Below, one piece after another: positions 52,004 through 59,528 of a stretch of 64,000 bases of DNA. Location of the stretch: the NCBI RefSeq assembly GCF_002705925.1, contig NZ_NKRE01000001.1:3412231-3476230 (forward strand), read 5' to 3'. Position 1 is the first letter of the stretch. Each line of letters begins with the position of its first letter. Under the pieces are notes generated by a model that did no database searches, was not told the DNA's origin, and was given only the letters and a program-made list of their open reading frames with translations. Source of the stretch: Mycobacterium ostraviense. GTDB lineage: Bacteria; Actinomycetota; Actinomycetes; Mycobacteriales; Mycobacteriaceae. Made by a program: the position numbers and the translations under genes.

Positions 52004-53293
52004 ATGTCGTTTGTGATGGTGGCGCAGGACGTGGTGGCGGATGCGGCTTCGGACCTGGCGAATCTCGGTTTGACGATCCGCTCGGCCAACGCGGCGGCAG
52101 CGGTGCCGACGACCGGCGTAGCTGCAGCGGCAGCCGATGAAGTGTCGGCGGCCATCGCGGCGTTGTTTGGGGCGCACGCCCAGGAGTATCAGGCGCTCAG
52201 CGCTCAAGCGTCGGCGTTTCACACACAGTTCGTGCGGTCATTGACTACAGCTGCGGCTTCGTATGTCGGCGCCGAGGCTGCCAATACTTCAGGGTTGCCG
52301 GACTTGCTGGGTCTGATCAACGCGCCCTCCCAAGCGCTGTTGGGCCGCCCGCTGATCGGTAACGGCGCCAACGCGGCGACGCCCGGCGGTAACGGCGGTA
52401 ATGGAGGGATCCTGTGGGGCAACGGCGGTAACGGCGCGCCCGGCGTTGCCGTGGGCCAAGCGGGCGGTAACGGCGGGGACGCTGGGCTGTTCGGCAACGG
52501 AGGCAACGGCGGGGCCGGCGGTCCCGGCAGCAACGGCGGCAACGGCGGCAACGCCGGGCTGTGGGGCAACGGCGGATTCGGCGGGGCCGGCGGCGCCGGC
52601 GTGGCCGGCGCCAACGGGGTCAACCCCGGTACCAGCCCGGCGGCTGCTGGCTCACACGGCGCGCTTCCCCCAAACCAACCCAACGGCGGCCCCGGCCAAA
52701 ATGCCCCGCTCGCTGACGTCGGGCAGGCCGGTGGCCCCGGCGGCAGCGGCGCCGACAACCCTAACCTATCGCAGGTTGGTGGCAGCGGCGGCGCCGGCGG
52801 GAACGGCGGCTCCGGCGCGCCCGGGGGTAGCGGCACCGCTGGCGGCAACGGCGGTGTCGGTGGTCGTGGCGGGTTGTTGGTGGGCGACGGCGGCGACGGC
52901 GGCATAGGTGGCGCTGGCGGGTCGGGCGGTGCCGGCGCGCCCGGCGGCCCCGGCGGGGCCGGCGGCATCGGCGGCGACGATATCGCCGGCGCCGGCAGCA
53001 AAGGCGGCCCAGGCGGCCAAGGCGGCCAAGGCGGCATCGGCGGTGTCGGCGGCAACGGCGCCAACGGGGGCAACGGGGGCGCGCCCGGCGCGGCCGGGCT
53101 GTTCGGCCGCTCCGGCAGCGCCGGGTTCGGCGGCGCCGGCGGCGCCGCCGGCAGCGGTGGTCCCGGCGGCGACGGCGGAGCATCTGGTCCCGGCGGCTCA
53201 GGGGCTCCCGGCCCCGGAGCCGCCGGGGCACCCGGTGTTCCCGGTGCCACCGGAGCCAACGGCACACCCGGCACGGACGGCAACCCTGGCTGA
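52004..53293 (+). CDS. PE_PGRS family protein (PE_PGRS59-like position)
   Basis: A 429-residue PE_PGRS protein. The PE domain occupies residues 1-95 (MSFVMVAQDVVADAASDLAN, PTTGVAAAAADEVSAAIAAL, YVGAEAAN with the YxxxE-type signal). A linker PDLLGLINAPSQALLGRPLIGNG leads into Gly-Gly-Asn/Ala repeats (GGNGGNGG, GGAGGPG). The last 70 residues lose the regular GGA pattern and become Pro/Gly/Ala-rich (GAPGPGAAGAPGVPG), resembling a collagen-like tail. The ATG follows GCCGGAGGTACCC. It sits after clpC1, as PE_PGRS59 does in H37Rv. Surface location likely; function unknown. Confidence 0.9.
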   Translation: MSFVMVAQDVVADAASDLANLGLTIRSANAAAAVPTTGVAAAAADEVSAAIAALFGAHAQEYQALSAQASAFHTQFVRSLTTAAASYVGAEAANTSGLPDLLGLINAPSQALLGRPLIGNGANAATPGGNGGNGGILWGNGGNGAPGVAVGQAGGNGGDAGLFGNGGNGGAGGPGSNGGNGGNAGLWGNGGFGGAGGAGVAGANGVNPGTSPAAAGSHGALPPNQPNGGPGQNAPLADVGQAGGPGGSGADNPNLSQVGGSGGAGGNGGSGAPGGSGTAGGNGGVGGRGGLLVGDGGDGGIGGAGGSGGAGAPGGPGGAGGIGGDDIAGAGSKGGPGGQGGQGGIGGVGGNGANGGNGGAPGAAGLFGRSGSAGFGGAGGAAGSGGPGGDGGASGPGGSGAPGPGAAGAPGVPGATGANGTPGTDGNPG

Positions 53294-53362
53294 CACCAGG
53301 CCCCGTCACCGCGGCGCCCGGGTACTGGTGAGCGCAGTGCCCAGCAGCCACTGAACAACGGC

Positions 53363-53404
53363 AACCAGATGTCTGCGGTGCCGGCACCGCAGACATCTGG
53401 TTTG
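53363..53404 (+). terminator. Perfect palindromic terminator, 20-bp arms
   Basis: AACCAGATGTCTGCGGTGCC (53363-53382) is followed directly by its exact reverse complement at 53383-53402, then by TTTG. The stem can form a 4-nt loop at GCCGGC. It separates the PE_PGRS gene from the riboswitch-controlled operon and is likely to stop read-through. Confidence 0.8.
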
Positions 53405-53429
53405 ATCATCGGCGCGGCTCACGGTCTAC

Positions 53430-53557
53430 ACTGACGGTTGTTGTCAGTTGTTGTCGATGAGCAACGGAATCTGGTGAGAATCCAGAACGGTCGCGCCACT
53501 GTACACAGTCAGACCCGGCGCTCGTCATCAGCACCCAAGGTGGGACGCGAGATCCCA
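53430..53557 (+). promoter_or_regulatory. Cobalamin (B12) riboswitch
   Basis: A B12-riboswitch core is visible. The segment GAATCTGGTGAGAATCCAGA (53467-53486) gives the paired TCTGG/CCAGA element with the conserved GGTGAGAATCC. The B12 box CGCGCCACTGTA follows at 53492-53503, then CAGTCAGACC. Downstream, TGGGA (53541-53545) can pair with TCCCA (53553-53557) right before the cbtB ribosome site AAGGAG at 53558. The expected effect is that adenosylcobalamin binding hides the ribosome site and turns down cbtB-cbtA. The 5' boundary is approximate. Confidence 0.85.
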
Positions 53558-53570
53558 GAAGGAGTGGACG

Positions 53571-53780
53571 GTGGCGAATCCCCAAACAGCCCAAGTCGGA
53601 TCGGTTGATCTTTCGGCGGCAAGCGCTGCGCTCTGGTTGGCGGGCACCGCCTTCCTGGCGCTCTTGGCGCTCTACTTCGTCGGCATCGACCAGGGTGCGG
53701 TCTCGTTGTTCGGCAGCGACTCACACGTGCACGAGTTCTTCCACGACGCAAGGCATCTGCTCGGCTTCCCCTGCCACTGA
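53571..53780 (+). CDS. cbtB: CbtB, predicted cobalt transporter subunit
   Basis: A 69-residue membrane protein with one helix (about residues 19-41, SAALWLAGTAFLALLALYFVG). Its C-terminal region is rich in histidine: SDSHVHEFFHDARHLLGFPCH, with the HVHEFFHD metal-binding signature of CbtB. It starts at GTG 53571 after AAGGAGTGGACG and is directly governed by the riboswitch. With CbtA it forms a predicted cobalt uptake pair for cobalamin synthesis. Confidence 0.9.
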   Translation: MANPQTAQVGSVDLSAASAALWLAGTAFLALLALYFVGIDQGAVSLFGSDSHVHEFFHDARHLLGFPCH

Positions 53781-53788
53781 CCGTCATC

Positions 53789-54574
53789 GTGGAGAAGCGT
53801 CTGATCGTACGCGGTCTTCTGGCGGGTGCGGTAGCCGCGGTGCTGGCGTTTGTTTTCGCCCGCGTGTTCGCCGAGCCCGTGGTGGGCCGCGCAATCGACT
53901 TTGAGGACCGCCGCGCCGACGTCGCACACGCTCTGGGCCTGCCGCACGAGCACCGCGCTGAGCTGTTCACCCGCGGCGTGCAGGCCAATGCCGGATTGGG
54001 TTTCGGTGTGCTAATTTTCGGCGTCGCGATGGGTGCCTTATTTGCCATCCTGTTCTGCCTCGCTTATCGGCACGCGGAAGGCATTCCGCCACGGGATCTT
54101 TCGCTCCGGCTGGCGGCGGGAGCGTTTACCGCGGTGTATCTTGTGCCGTTTGTGAAGTATCCGCCCAATCCGCCGGCCGTCGGTGAGTCGGACACGCTCG
54201 GGACACGCACTTTGTGGTATCTGGTGGCGGTGCTGGCGTCGGTGGTGGTGGCGATATTGGCGGCGTGGCTGGGCCGGCGGCTAGCGGGGCGACTTGGCGC
54301 ATTCAACGCCGGGCTGTCGTCGGCCGGTGCCTATGTAGTGGTGATCACGCTGGTAATGCCGGCATTGCCGGCGGTGAACGAGACGCCCGAACCGATGCGT
54401 GACGCCTCTGGTGCGATCGGCTATCCCGGTTTCCCGGCCGACGTTCTCTACGAATTCAGGCTGGTTTCGCTGGGCACGCAGCTGGTGCTGTGGGTGACCA
54501 TCGGGCTGGTGTTCTCGGTGCTCGCGGGCCGGCTCCTGGATGAGGGTGCCGAAAGGGTCAAGTCATCCGGTTGA
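53789..54574 (+). CDS. cbtA: CbtA, predicted cobalt transporter subunit
   Basis: A 261-residue membrane protein with five or six hydrophobic helices. Its first helix is followed by FARVFAEPVVGRAIDFEDRRA and a His-containing GLPHEHRAELFTRGVQANAGLG, both typical of CbtA. VPFVKYPPNPPAVGE is another conserved loop. It starts 8 bp after cbtB at GTG 53789. The role as a cobalt importer comes from family genomics (association with B12 riboswitches). I have no direct substrate evidence. Confidence 0.9.
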   Translation: MEKRLIVRGLLAGAVAAVLAFVFARVFAEPVVGRAIDFEDRRADVAHALGLPHEHRAELFTRGVQANAGLGFGVLIFGVAMGALFAILFCLAYRHAEGIPPRDLSLRLAAGAFTAVYLVPFVKYPPNPPAVGESDTLGTRTLWYLVAVLASVVVAILAAWLGRRLAGRLGAFNAGLSSAGAYVVVITLVMPALPAVNETPEPMRDASGAIGYPGFPADVLYEFRLVSLGTQLVLWVTIGLVFSVLAGRLLDEGAERVKSSG

Positions 54575-55095
54575 CTCTGGTGTCGCATGCGATGACTGAT
54601 GCGATGGCTGCCGCGCGCTTTCCCGTCGATGAGCCGCTCAGCGACATTGGCCGTCGGCAGGCCGAAGCCGTTGTCGGCCTTGATATTCGGGAAACCACGT
54701 CCCAGCTCTCCGGGCCCGAGCAGCGCGCCCGGCAAACTGCCGAGTTATTGGGGCTCAACCCAACAACGGAGTCGCGACTGGCCGACCTCGATTGCGGACG
54801 GTGGTGTGGTGAAACCCTGGCGAGCGTCGACGCCGAAAAGCTGACCGCTTGGCTGACCGACCCGGCTCAAGCGCCACACGGCGGCGAGTCGATCGTCGAC
54901 CTGATCGACCGGGTGGCCGGATGGCTCGCGTCGCTGGCCGGCAACACGGTGGCGGTCACGCATCCAGCGGTGATTCGCGCGGCGATCCTGGTGGCACTTG
55001 ATATTCCACCACAATCCTTCTGGCACATAGACATTGCGCCGCTTAGCCGCACGGTGATGCATTTCCGTGAACGGCGCTGGACGTTGCGGCTCTAG
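54571..55095 (+). CDS. Histidine phosphatase family protein, CobC-like
   Basis: A 174-residue member of the histidine phosphatase superfamily, translated from TTG 54571, which overlaps the cbtA stop (TTGA). The usual LVRHGET reads LVSHAMTDA: the catalytic His stays, but Arg and Gly of RHG become Ser and Ala. Other features are LSDIGRRQAEAV, SGPEQRARQTAELLG, LDCGRWCGETLASV and the second catalytic His in AVTHPAVIRAAI. In this operon an alpha-ribazole phosphatase role, removing phosphate late in cobalamin assembly, is attractive. It is inferred from position only. Confidence 0.85.
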   Translation: MTLVSHAMTDAMAAARFPVDEPLSDIGRRQAEAVVGLDIRETTSQLSGPEQRARQTAELLGLNPTTESRLADLDCGRWCGETLASVDAEKLTAWLTDPAQAPHGGESIVDLIDRVAGWLASLAGNTVAVTHPAVIRAAILVALDIPPQSFWHIDIAPLSRTVMHFRERRWTLRL

Positions 55096-56460
55096 CTATT
55101 TCGGGCCCACCAGCGCGAAGACCTGTTTGGCGACCTCTAGCATCCATCCGGTCACCGTCGGTCCGTGATCGCGGGGCCAGTTCAGCTGAAAGCTCGCCAC
55201 CCACGGCTGACCGGTCCTGTCCTCGGCATACCAGCTGAAGGTCAGGTCCCCTGGTAGGCCACCGGCTTTCGCGCCGATGTAAGGCCATTCGTTGCGATCC
55301 AGTTGGATGCCCGCGACAGCGGACAGGATCTGTCTGACGGGCGCGGCCGGGCCAACCGCATCGGCCTGCAAAGCCAGGTGCACCCGGCAGATATCCTCCG
55401 CGCTGCCGTACCACTCCGCGCCGTACGTGGAGGCCGGAGTGTGGGCACGCATCGGATCAGGTTGGTAGGGAGTAGTATTCGCCTGCTGCAGCAACTGAGC
55501 GCGGACTTGCTGGGATGCGTGCTTCCATTGGTCACGCACATCCGGTTGACCCCAGCCGACGGAGAACAGCTCGTACATTGTGGGAAACGGTGTCATGCTG
55601 GCCGGATCGTGATGGCCGGCGGTGGCCAGCGCCTCCTCGATAGCGTGGGTGCCCAGCCGCTCGATCAGTAAGTCGGTGGCCATGTTGTCGCTGGTGGCGA
55701 TCATCTTCTCGGCGGCGGTGCGAACCGAAACATGCGCTCCGGGCGGCAGTTCCAGGCCCGACGAGCCCACCGCTTTGCTCTTGGCGGTCACGGTGAGCAT
55801 TTCGTCCCAGGACACCGTGCCGCCCTTCACCGCGTCCGCCAGGGCGTGTAACACGTACAACTTGAAAATCGAAGCAAGCGGCAAGGATTCACGGGTATTG
55901 GTGCCCGCTACCGGGTCGCAGTTGCCGTTGGTCACCTTGGCGACTTGGTACGAGTAGCGGGCGCCGGTTCGGCTCAATACGGCGTCGACGTCGCGCCACG
56001 AGCTGACCGACGGTGGCTGGGTCTCGAGATCGAACCGATCGACCTGGCCCTGGTCGTCGGTATGGATCCGAATGTCTTGCCGCGCACCGTAAGACGAAAT
56101 GAGATGTAGCGTGGCCACACTGGCGCCGATGGCTACGCCCTCGACGGTGAACGGGCGGTCCCACCACAGCTCTGCCATGGTGTGCTCGACGGAGCCGATC
56201 TGCCCGGGCGTCGCCAGGGTGCCGACGCCCACCGGACCGATCGGCCAATCCGAGTTGAGCATGTCCACCGTCTGCTGGGCGCGCAGGCCGGGTGGTGTTC
56301 TGGTGTCGACGCGGCGTCCAGGATCGGCTGCGTTAGCGGTGGGGGTGGGCGAGTGCGCGCAACCGGGAGCCAGGGTGACCACTAATGCGGCAGCGGCGCC
56401 CAACGCTAACGCACGGCGCGGCGCCGCCTGCCGGCTATTTCGCTTCGCCAGTCCCGGCAA
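55096..56460 (-). CDS. lpqF: Lipoprotein LpqF (class A beta-lactamase fold)
   Basis: A lipoprotein of about 454 residues with a beta-lactamase-like domain. A signal peptide (RALALGAAAALVVTLAPGC) ends in a lipobox-type APGC. Catalytic-type motifs are SIFK in LPLASIFKLYVLHAL, SDN in IATSDNMATDLL and KAG in GAKAGGLPGDL, in place of KTG. An N-terminal region of some 110 residues precedes the domain. The role could be transpeptidase- or esterase-like; resistance activity is not shown. The start is uncertain: TTG 56460 gives a length near that of H37Rv LpqF. A longer frame to 56574 lies entirely inside mhuD. Confidence 0.85.
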   Translation of the reverse strand: MPGLAKRNSRQAAPRRALALGAAAALVVTLAPGCAHSPTPTANAADPGRRVDTRTPPGLRAQQTVDMLNSDWPIGPVGVGTLATPGQIGSVEHTMAELWWDRPFTVEGVAIGASVATLHLISSYGARQDIRIHTDDQGQVDRFDLETQPPSVSSWRDVDAVLSRTGARYSYQVAKVTNGNCDPVAGTNTRESLPLASIFKLYVLHALADAVKGGTVSWDEMLTVTAKSKAVGSSGLELPPGAHVSVRTAAEKMIATSDNMATDLLIERLGTHAIEEALATAGHHDPASMTPFPTMYELFSVGWGQPDVRDQWKHASQQVRAQLLQQANTTPYQPDPMRAHTPASTYGAEWYGSAEDICRVHLALQADAVGPAAPVRQILSAVAGIQLDRNEWPYIGAKAGGLPGDLTFSWYAEDRTGQPWVASFQLNWPRDHGPTVTGWMLEVAKQVFALVGPK

Positions 56461-56752
56461 CGTCGAGTACAACCTCGAATTCCAGCAGCGAAGCGCCTGT
56501 CGCCACGGGGTTCGCCCGGTGGCCGGCATGGGCTTCGATGGCCGGCCCGTTCGCCCAGGCCTGGAATGCTTCATCGGACTCCCAGTGTGTCACCACGAAG
56601 TAGCGGTCTTCGCCCTTGACCGGACGTAGCAACTGGAAGCCGAGGAAACCGGGAGAATTCTCCACCGCATGTGCGCGGTGGGCGAAACGCTTCTCCAGTT
56701 CCGGGCCAGCGCCGGCGGGCACCTCGATTGCGTTGATCTTCACCACTGGCAT
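56435..56752 (-). CDS. mhuD: Haem-degrading monooxygenase MhuD
   Basis: A 105-residue ABM-fold protein of the IsdG family. It opens haem to mycobilin and releases iron without carbon monoxide, in contrast to classic haem oxygenase. The catalytic residues known from M. tuberculosis MhuD are all in place: Asn7 (KINAIEV), Trp66 (FQAWANGP) and haem-ligand His75 (IEAHAGH). Length equals the H37Rv protein. Its last 26 bases overlap the likely lpqF start. It diverges from the hydrolase gene over only 14 bp. Confidence 0.96.
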   Translation of the reverse strand: MPVVKINAIEVPAGAGPELEKRFAHRAHAVENSPGFLGFQLLRPVKGEDRYFVVTHWESDEAFQAWANGPAIEAHAGHRANPVATGASLLEFEVVLDVAGTGEAK

Positions 56753-56766
56753 GTCGCTAGGTTACC

Positions 56767-57543
56767 GTGCCCGGCATGCCGAGCGATCTGTTGACCCATC
56801 GGGGAGGGCGAGGTGAACCGCTGGTCCTGGTACATGGGTTGATGGGCCGGGGTAGCACGTGGTCGCGGCAGCTGCCCTGGCTGACCCGGTTGGGCAGTGT
56901 CTATACCTACGACGCGCTGTGGCATCGAGGCCGTGACGTCGACGATCCGTACCCGATCAGCACCGAACGCTTCGTGGCCGACCTGGGTGATGCGGTTGCT
57001 CCGCTGGGCGTTCCGGCGGGACTGGTCGGGCATTCGATGGGTGCTTTGCATTCGTGGTGTTTGGCCGCGCAGCGTCCGGATTTGGTTTCGGCGTTGGTGG
57101 TCGAGGACATGGCACCGGACTTCGTTGGCCGCACCACCGGTCCGTGGGAGCCGTGGCTGCATGCGCTTCCCGTCGAATTCGCCTCTGCGGAGCAGGTTTT
57201 CGCCGAGTTCGGCCCGGTCGCCGGTCAATACTTCCTGGAGGCCTTCGACCGCACCGCCACCGGTTGGCGGCTGCACGGAAATACCTCACGGTGGATCGAG
57301 ATCGCCGCCGAGTGGGGCACCCGCGACTACTGGGCGCAGTGGCGGGCGGTGCGGGCCCCGGCGCTGCTGATCGAGGCCGGCAACTCGGTCACACCGCCCG
57401 GGCAGATGCGCGAGATGGCTGAAAGAGACCGTCCGACAACGTATCTGAAAGTCCCTGAAGCGGGTCATCTGGTCCACGATGAAGCGCCGCTGGTGTATCG
57501 CCACGCGGTCGAATCCTTTTTCGCTGACCTCGGTGCCGGCTGA
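56767..57543 (+). CDS. Alpha/beta hydrolase (Rv3591c-like)
   Basis: A 258-residue serine hydrolase. The oxyanion region is LVLVHGLMGRGSTW, the nucleophile elbow is GLVGHSMGALHSW, and the acid region is ALLIEAGNSVTPPG. The catalytic His is in PEAGHLVHDEAPL. It corresponds to Rv3591c, divergent from mhuD. Substrate unknown. The GTG at 56767 or the ATG at 56776 may be used; both are within 25 bp of the mhuD start, so the two genes share a very short promoter region. Confidence 0.9.
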   Translation: MPGMPSDLLTHRGGRGEPLVLVHGLMGRGSTWSRQLPWLTRLGSVYTYDALWHRGRDVDDPYPISTERFVADLGDAVAPLGVPAGLVGHSMGALHSWCLAAQRPDLVSALVVEDMAPDFVGRTTGPWEPWLHALPVEFASAEQVFAEFGPVAGQYFLEAFDRTATGWRLHGNTSRWIEIAAEWGTRDYWAQWRAVRAPALLIEAGNSVTPPGQMREMAERDRPTTYLKVPEAGHLVHDEAPLVYRHAVESFFADLGAG

Positions 57544-57693
57544 GCCGACGCCGACGGAGATAGCGCCGAGATACATCCGCAGTCGGTCGAGCCCCTTGAC
57601 CGCATTTCACCCGCGCACCTGAATCGGCTCCGATGCCACGGCGGCGACGATACGATGTGATTTGCTGTCGGTGTCGTCAATTAGGAGCGTCGG

Positions 57694-58140
57694 ATGTTCT
57701 TCGCAATCGTAGTGCCGGAGACGCTGACGGCATCGGCTTCGGATGTCGCAAGGATCGGATCGTCACTCAGTACCGCCAACGCCGCGGCAGCCGCCCCGAC
57801 CATAATTGTGCTCACGGCCGCTGCGGATGAGGTTTCCGCGGCTATCGCGACGCTGTTCGGCGCACATGCGCAGGAATATCAGCGAAGCTCAGCGCGCCGG
57901 CGGAGGCCCAATGCCTCGCCCTTGCAAACGGTAACAGCAGCTACTCAACGCGATCAATGCGCCGGCGCAAACCCTGCTGGGGCGCCCGTTGTTCGGCAAT
58001 GGCACCAATGGGGCGCCTGGGACGGGGCAGAACGGTGGACCCGGTGGATTGCTGCGGGGCAATGGCGGTAACGACGGCTCAGGTGCCCCCGGTCAGGCCG
58101 GTGGGGCCGGCAACCCGGGCGGTTTCGGTGCACCGGAGCC
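57694..58140 (+). pseudogene. PE_PGRS gene remnant (PE_PGRS58-like position)
   Basis: Begins as a PE protein at ATG 57694 (MFFAIVVPETLTASASDVAR, LTAAADEVSAAIATLFGAHA) but goes wrong after AQEYQ. About 20 residues of the third part of the PE domain are deleted or scrambled, and the frame shifts. The other frame then resumes with LLNAINAPAQTLLGRPLFGN and GTNGAPGTGQNGGPGGLLRG, a typical start of PGRS repeats. The repeats last for only about 50 residues before unrelated sequence. No complete product is possible. It sits between the hydrolase gene and the regulator, where H37Rv has PE_PGRS58. Confidence 0.85.
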
Positions 58141-58313
58141 GACGGTCAACCTGGTTGACCGGGCGGTCGCCTGCGCCCGCCGCAGCAGACGACCGTCGCC
58201 GAAGCGACCGACCCAGCGGCACTCCGCCGCCCTTACCCGTCCGGGGCTTGGGCACCCGAGCCGCTAATCCGATGGTCAATTAACGAAGTGGTTTACGCGA
58301 ATCTCAAATGTCC

Positions 58314-58319
58314 TATAAT
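58314..58319 (+). promoter_or_regulatory. TATAAT -10 box of a leaderless gene
   Basis: A perfect TATAAT at 58314-58319 ends 6 nt before the ATG at 58326, the usual distance from -10 to the transcription start. The message should therefore start at the A of the start codon with no leader. Confidence 0.7.
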
Positions 58320-58325
58320 GAGGGA

Positions 58326-58649
58326 ATGGACGCTGCCGAAAAGCGGAGCGCGGCCGCCCAACCTGCTGTCGAAGCTCCCGACCGAACCTGGACCTTCCTG
58401 ACGAACCACGCCCATGTGTTGCTGTGCGTGTCGACCGGCGAGCCCCTGACAGCTCGCGAGCTGGCGCTGCGAATCGGCATCACCGAGCGTTCTGTGCAGG
58501 CGATATTGACCGACCTGACCGAGGAGGGCTACCTCATCAAGTCCAAGGTTGGTCGTCGCAACGTATACGAGCTCAATCCGCAGGGTCGGCTACGCCACCC
58601 ACTCGAAGCCAGCCATACCGTGGGTGAGCTCGTTACGGCTTTGTCCTGA
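58326..58649 (+). CDS. Small winged-helix regulator (MarR/ArsR-like)
   Basis: A 107-residue DNA-binding protein. The helix-turn-helix reads LTARELALRIGITERSVQAILTD, followed by the wing EEGYLIKSKVGRRNVYELN. The N-terminal part, WTFLTNHAHVLLCVSTGEP, has the helix that precedes the recognition domain in MarR/ArsR-type proteins. No metal-binding cysteine pair of ArsR type is seen. It is transcribed from a leaderless promoter and lies convergent to the unknown gene and the DAB operon. Whether it controls them is only a guess from proximity. Confidence 0.85.
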   Translation: MDAAEKRSAAAQPAVEAPDRTWTFLTNHAHVLLCVSTGEPLTARELALRIGITERSVQAILTDLTEEGYLIKSKVGRRNVYELNPQGRLRHPLEASHTVGELVTALS

Positions 58650-58687
58650 ACGCCTTGACATGGCCGGATGACCGCCGCGCCGGTCCG

Positions 58688-59416
58688 TCATGCCGACGTC
58701 CGGGCGAGCTGATGCCGCCCTGCCCGCTTGGGTAGGGGTAGCCCGGCCAGACGGCGCCATGACTGGATCGCCTCGGAGGTGACGTGGGCGTATCCGATTG
58801 GCGAATCAATCCCGGTACCGAGCATGTGGGCGCGCAGGGCGCTGCCGGTGACGGCGTCCAGTGTCGCCTGGCGGCGACCTTCGACGAGCTCGGTCGACTG
58901 GTGTGCCGCCTGCAGGGCATAGAACCCGGCGGGATTCGACGCGGGAACGAAGGCATTGGCTTCGCCCATCGCAATGTCATACGCGGTATGCCAACGGGCG
59001 AGCGACGGCATAGTGCCTCGCGCAACGCGCCGGTGCAGTTCCGCGATATCGGCGATCGCCTTGATTGTGGTGATTCTGGCGTATCGGACGAGTCCCCAGG
59101 TCGGACTGGTCAACAGCTCGGCCGCCCAGGCATGAACGACCCGGCGGGAAACCCCGGCGGTTCCCACCGTCTGCCAGCCTAGGTCGAGGGCGATAATGCT
59201 GTTTTCAGGCGTCAAGTAACCGCCCGGACCGGCCAGCAGGTCATTGCACGATTGGACGAATGCGGCCAACGGGCGGGCCGAACACGCAGGGTAGTCGGTG
59301 ATCTTCGAGTCGCCGTTGATGTATGAGATGACGTTCATGGCGCAGCCGGCGCCGCTTCCCGGCTGGTGAGGGCCTTTGGCCAACCTCAACGGGTTGGTGA
59401 TGCGGTCGAGATCCAT
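58688..59416 (-). CDS. Conserved-looking hypothetical protein of unknown function
   Basis: A 242-residue protein I do not recognise. The ATG at 59416 has a strong ribosome site (GGAGGAAGGGCAG), which supports it as a real gene. It shows no signal peptide and no clear transmembrane helix. It is mostly helical by composition, with notable stretches IIALDLGWQTVGTAGVSRR, VVHAWAAELLTSPTWGLVRY and MGEANAFVPASNPAGFYALQ. Residues are rich in Ala, Arg and His. It lies on the same strand 112 bp after dabA and may be expressed with it. The AT-rich gap in front of it (59417-59528) may carry its own promoter. Confidence 0.7.
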   Translation of the reverse strand: MDLDRITNPLRLAKGPHQPGSGAGCAMNVISYINGDSKITDYPACSARPLAAFVQSCNDLLAGPGGYLTPENSIIALDLGWQTVGTAGVSRRVVHAWAAELLTSPTWGLVRYARITTIKAIADIAELHRRVARGTMPSLARWHTAYDIAMGEANAFVPASNPAGFYALQAAHQSTELVEGRRQATLDAVTGSALRAHMLGTGIDSPIGYAHVTSEAIQSWRRLAGLPLPKRAGRHQLARTSA

Positions 59417-59528
59417 CTGCCCTTCCTCCGGCGTTCGCCACTCCCTCATGCGAAAGGTATATAGCCGAAGCATTTTTCATCAATGGCATTTCGTATGAGT
59501 TTGCTATGAGTGGGGAAGTGGGAGGCCG

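Noticed and set aside
52219..53409. Pro-rich minus-strand protein opposite the PE_PGRS gene
   Set aside because: Gly-rich repeats read in antisense always give Pro/Ala-rich open frames.
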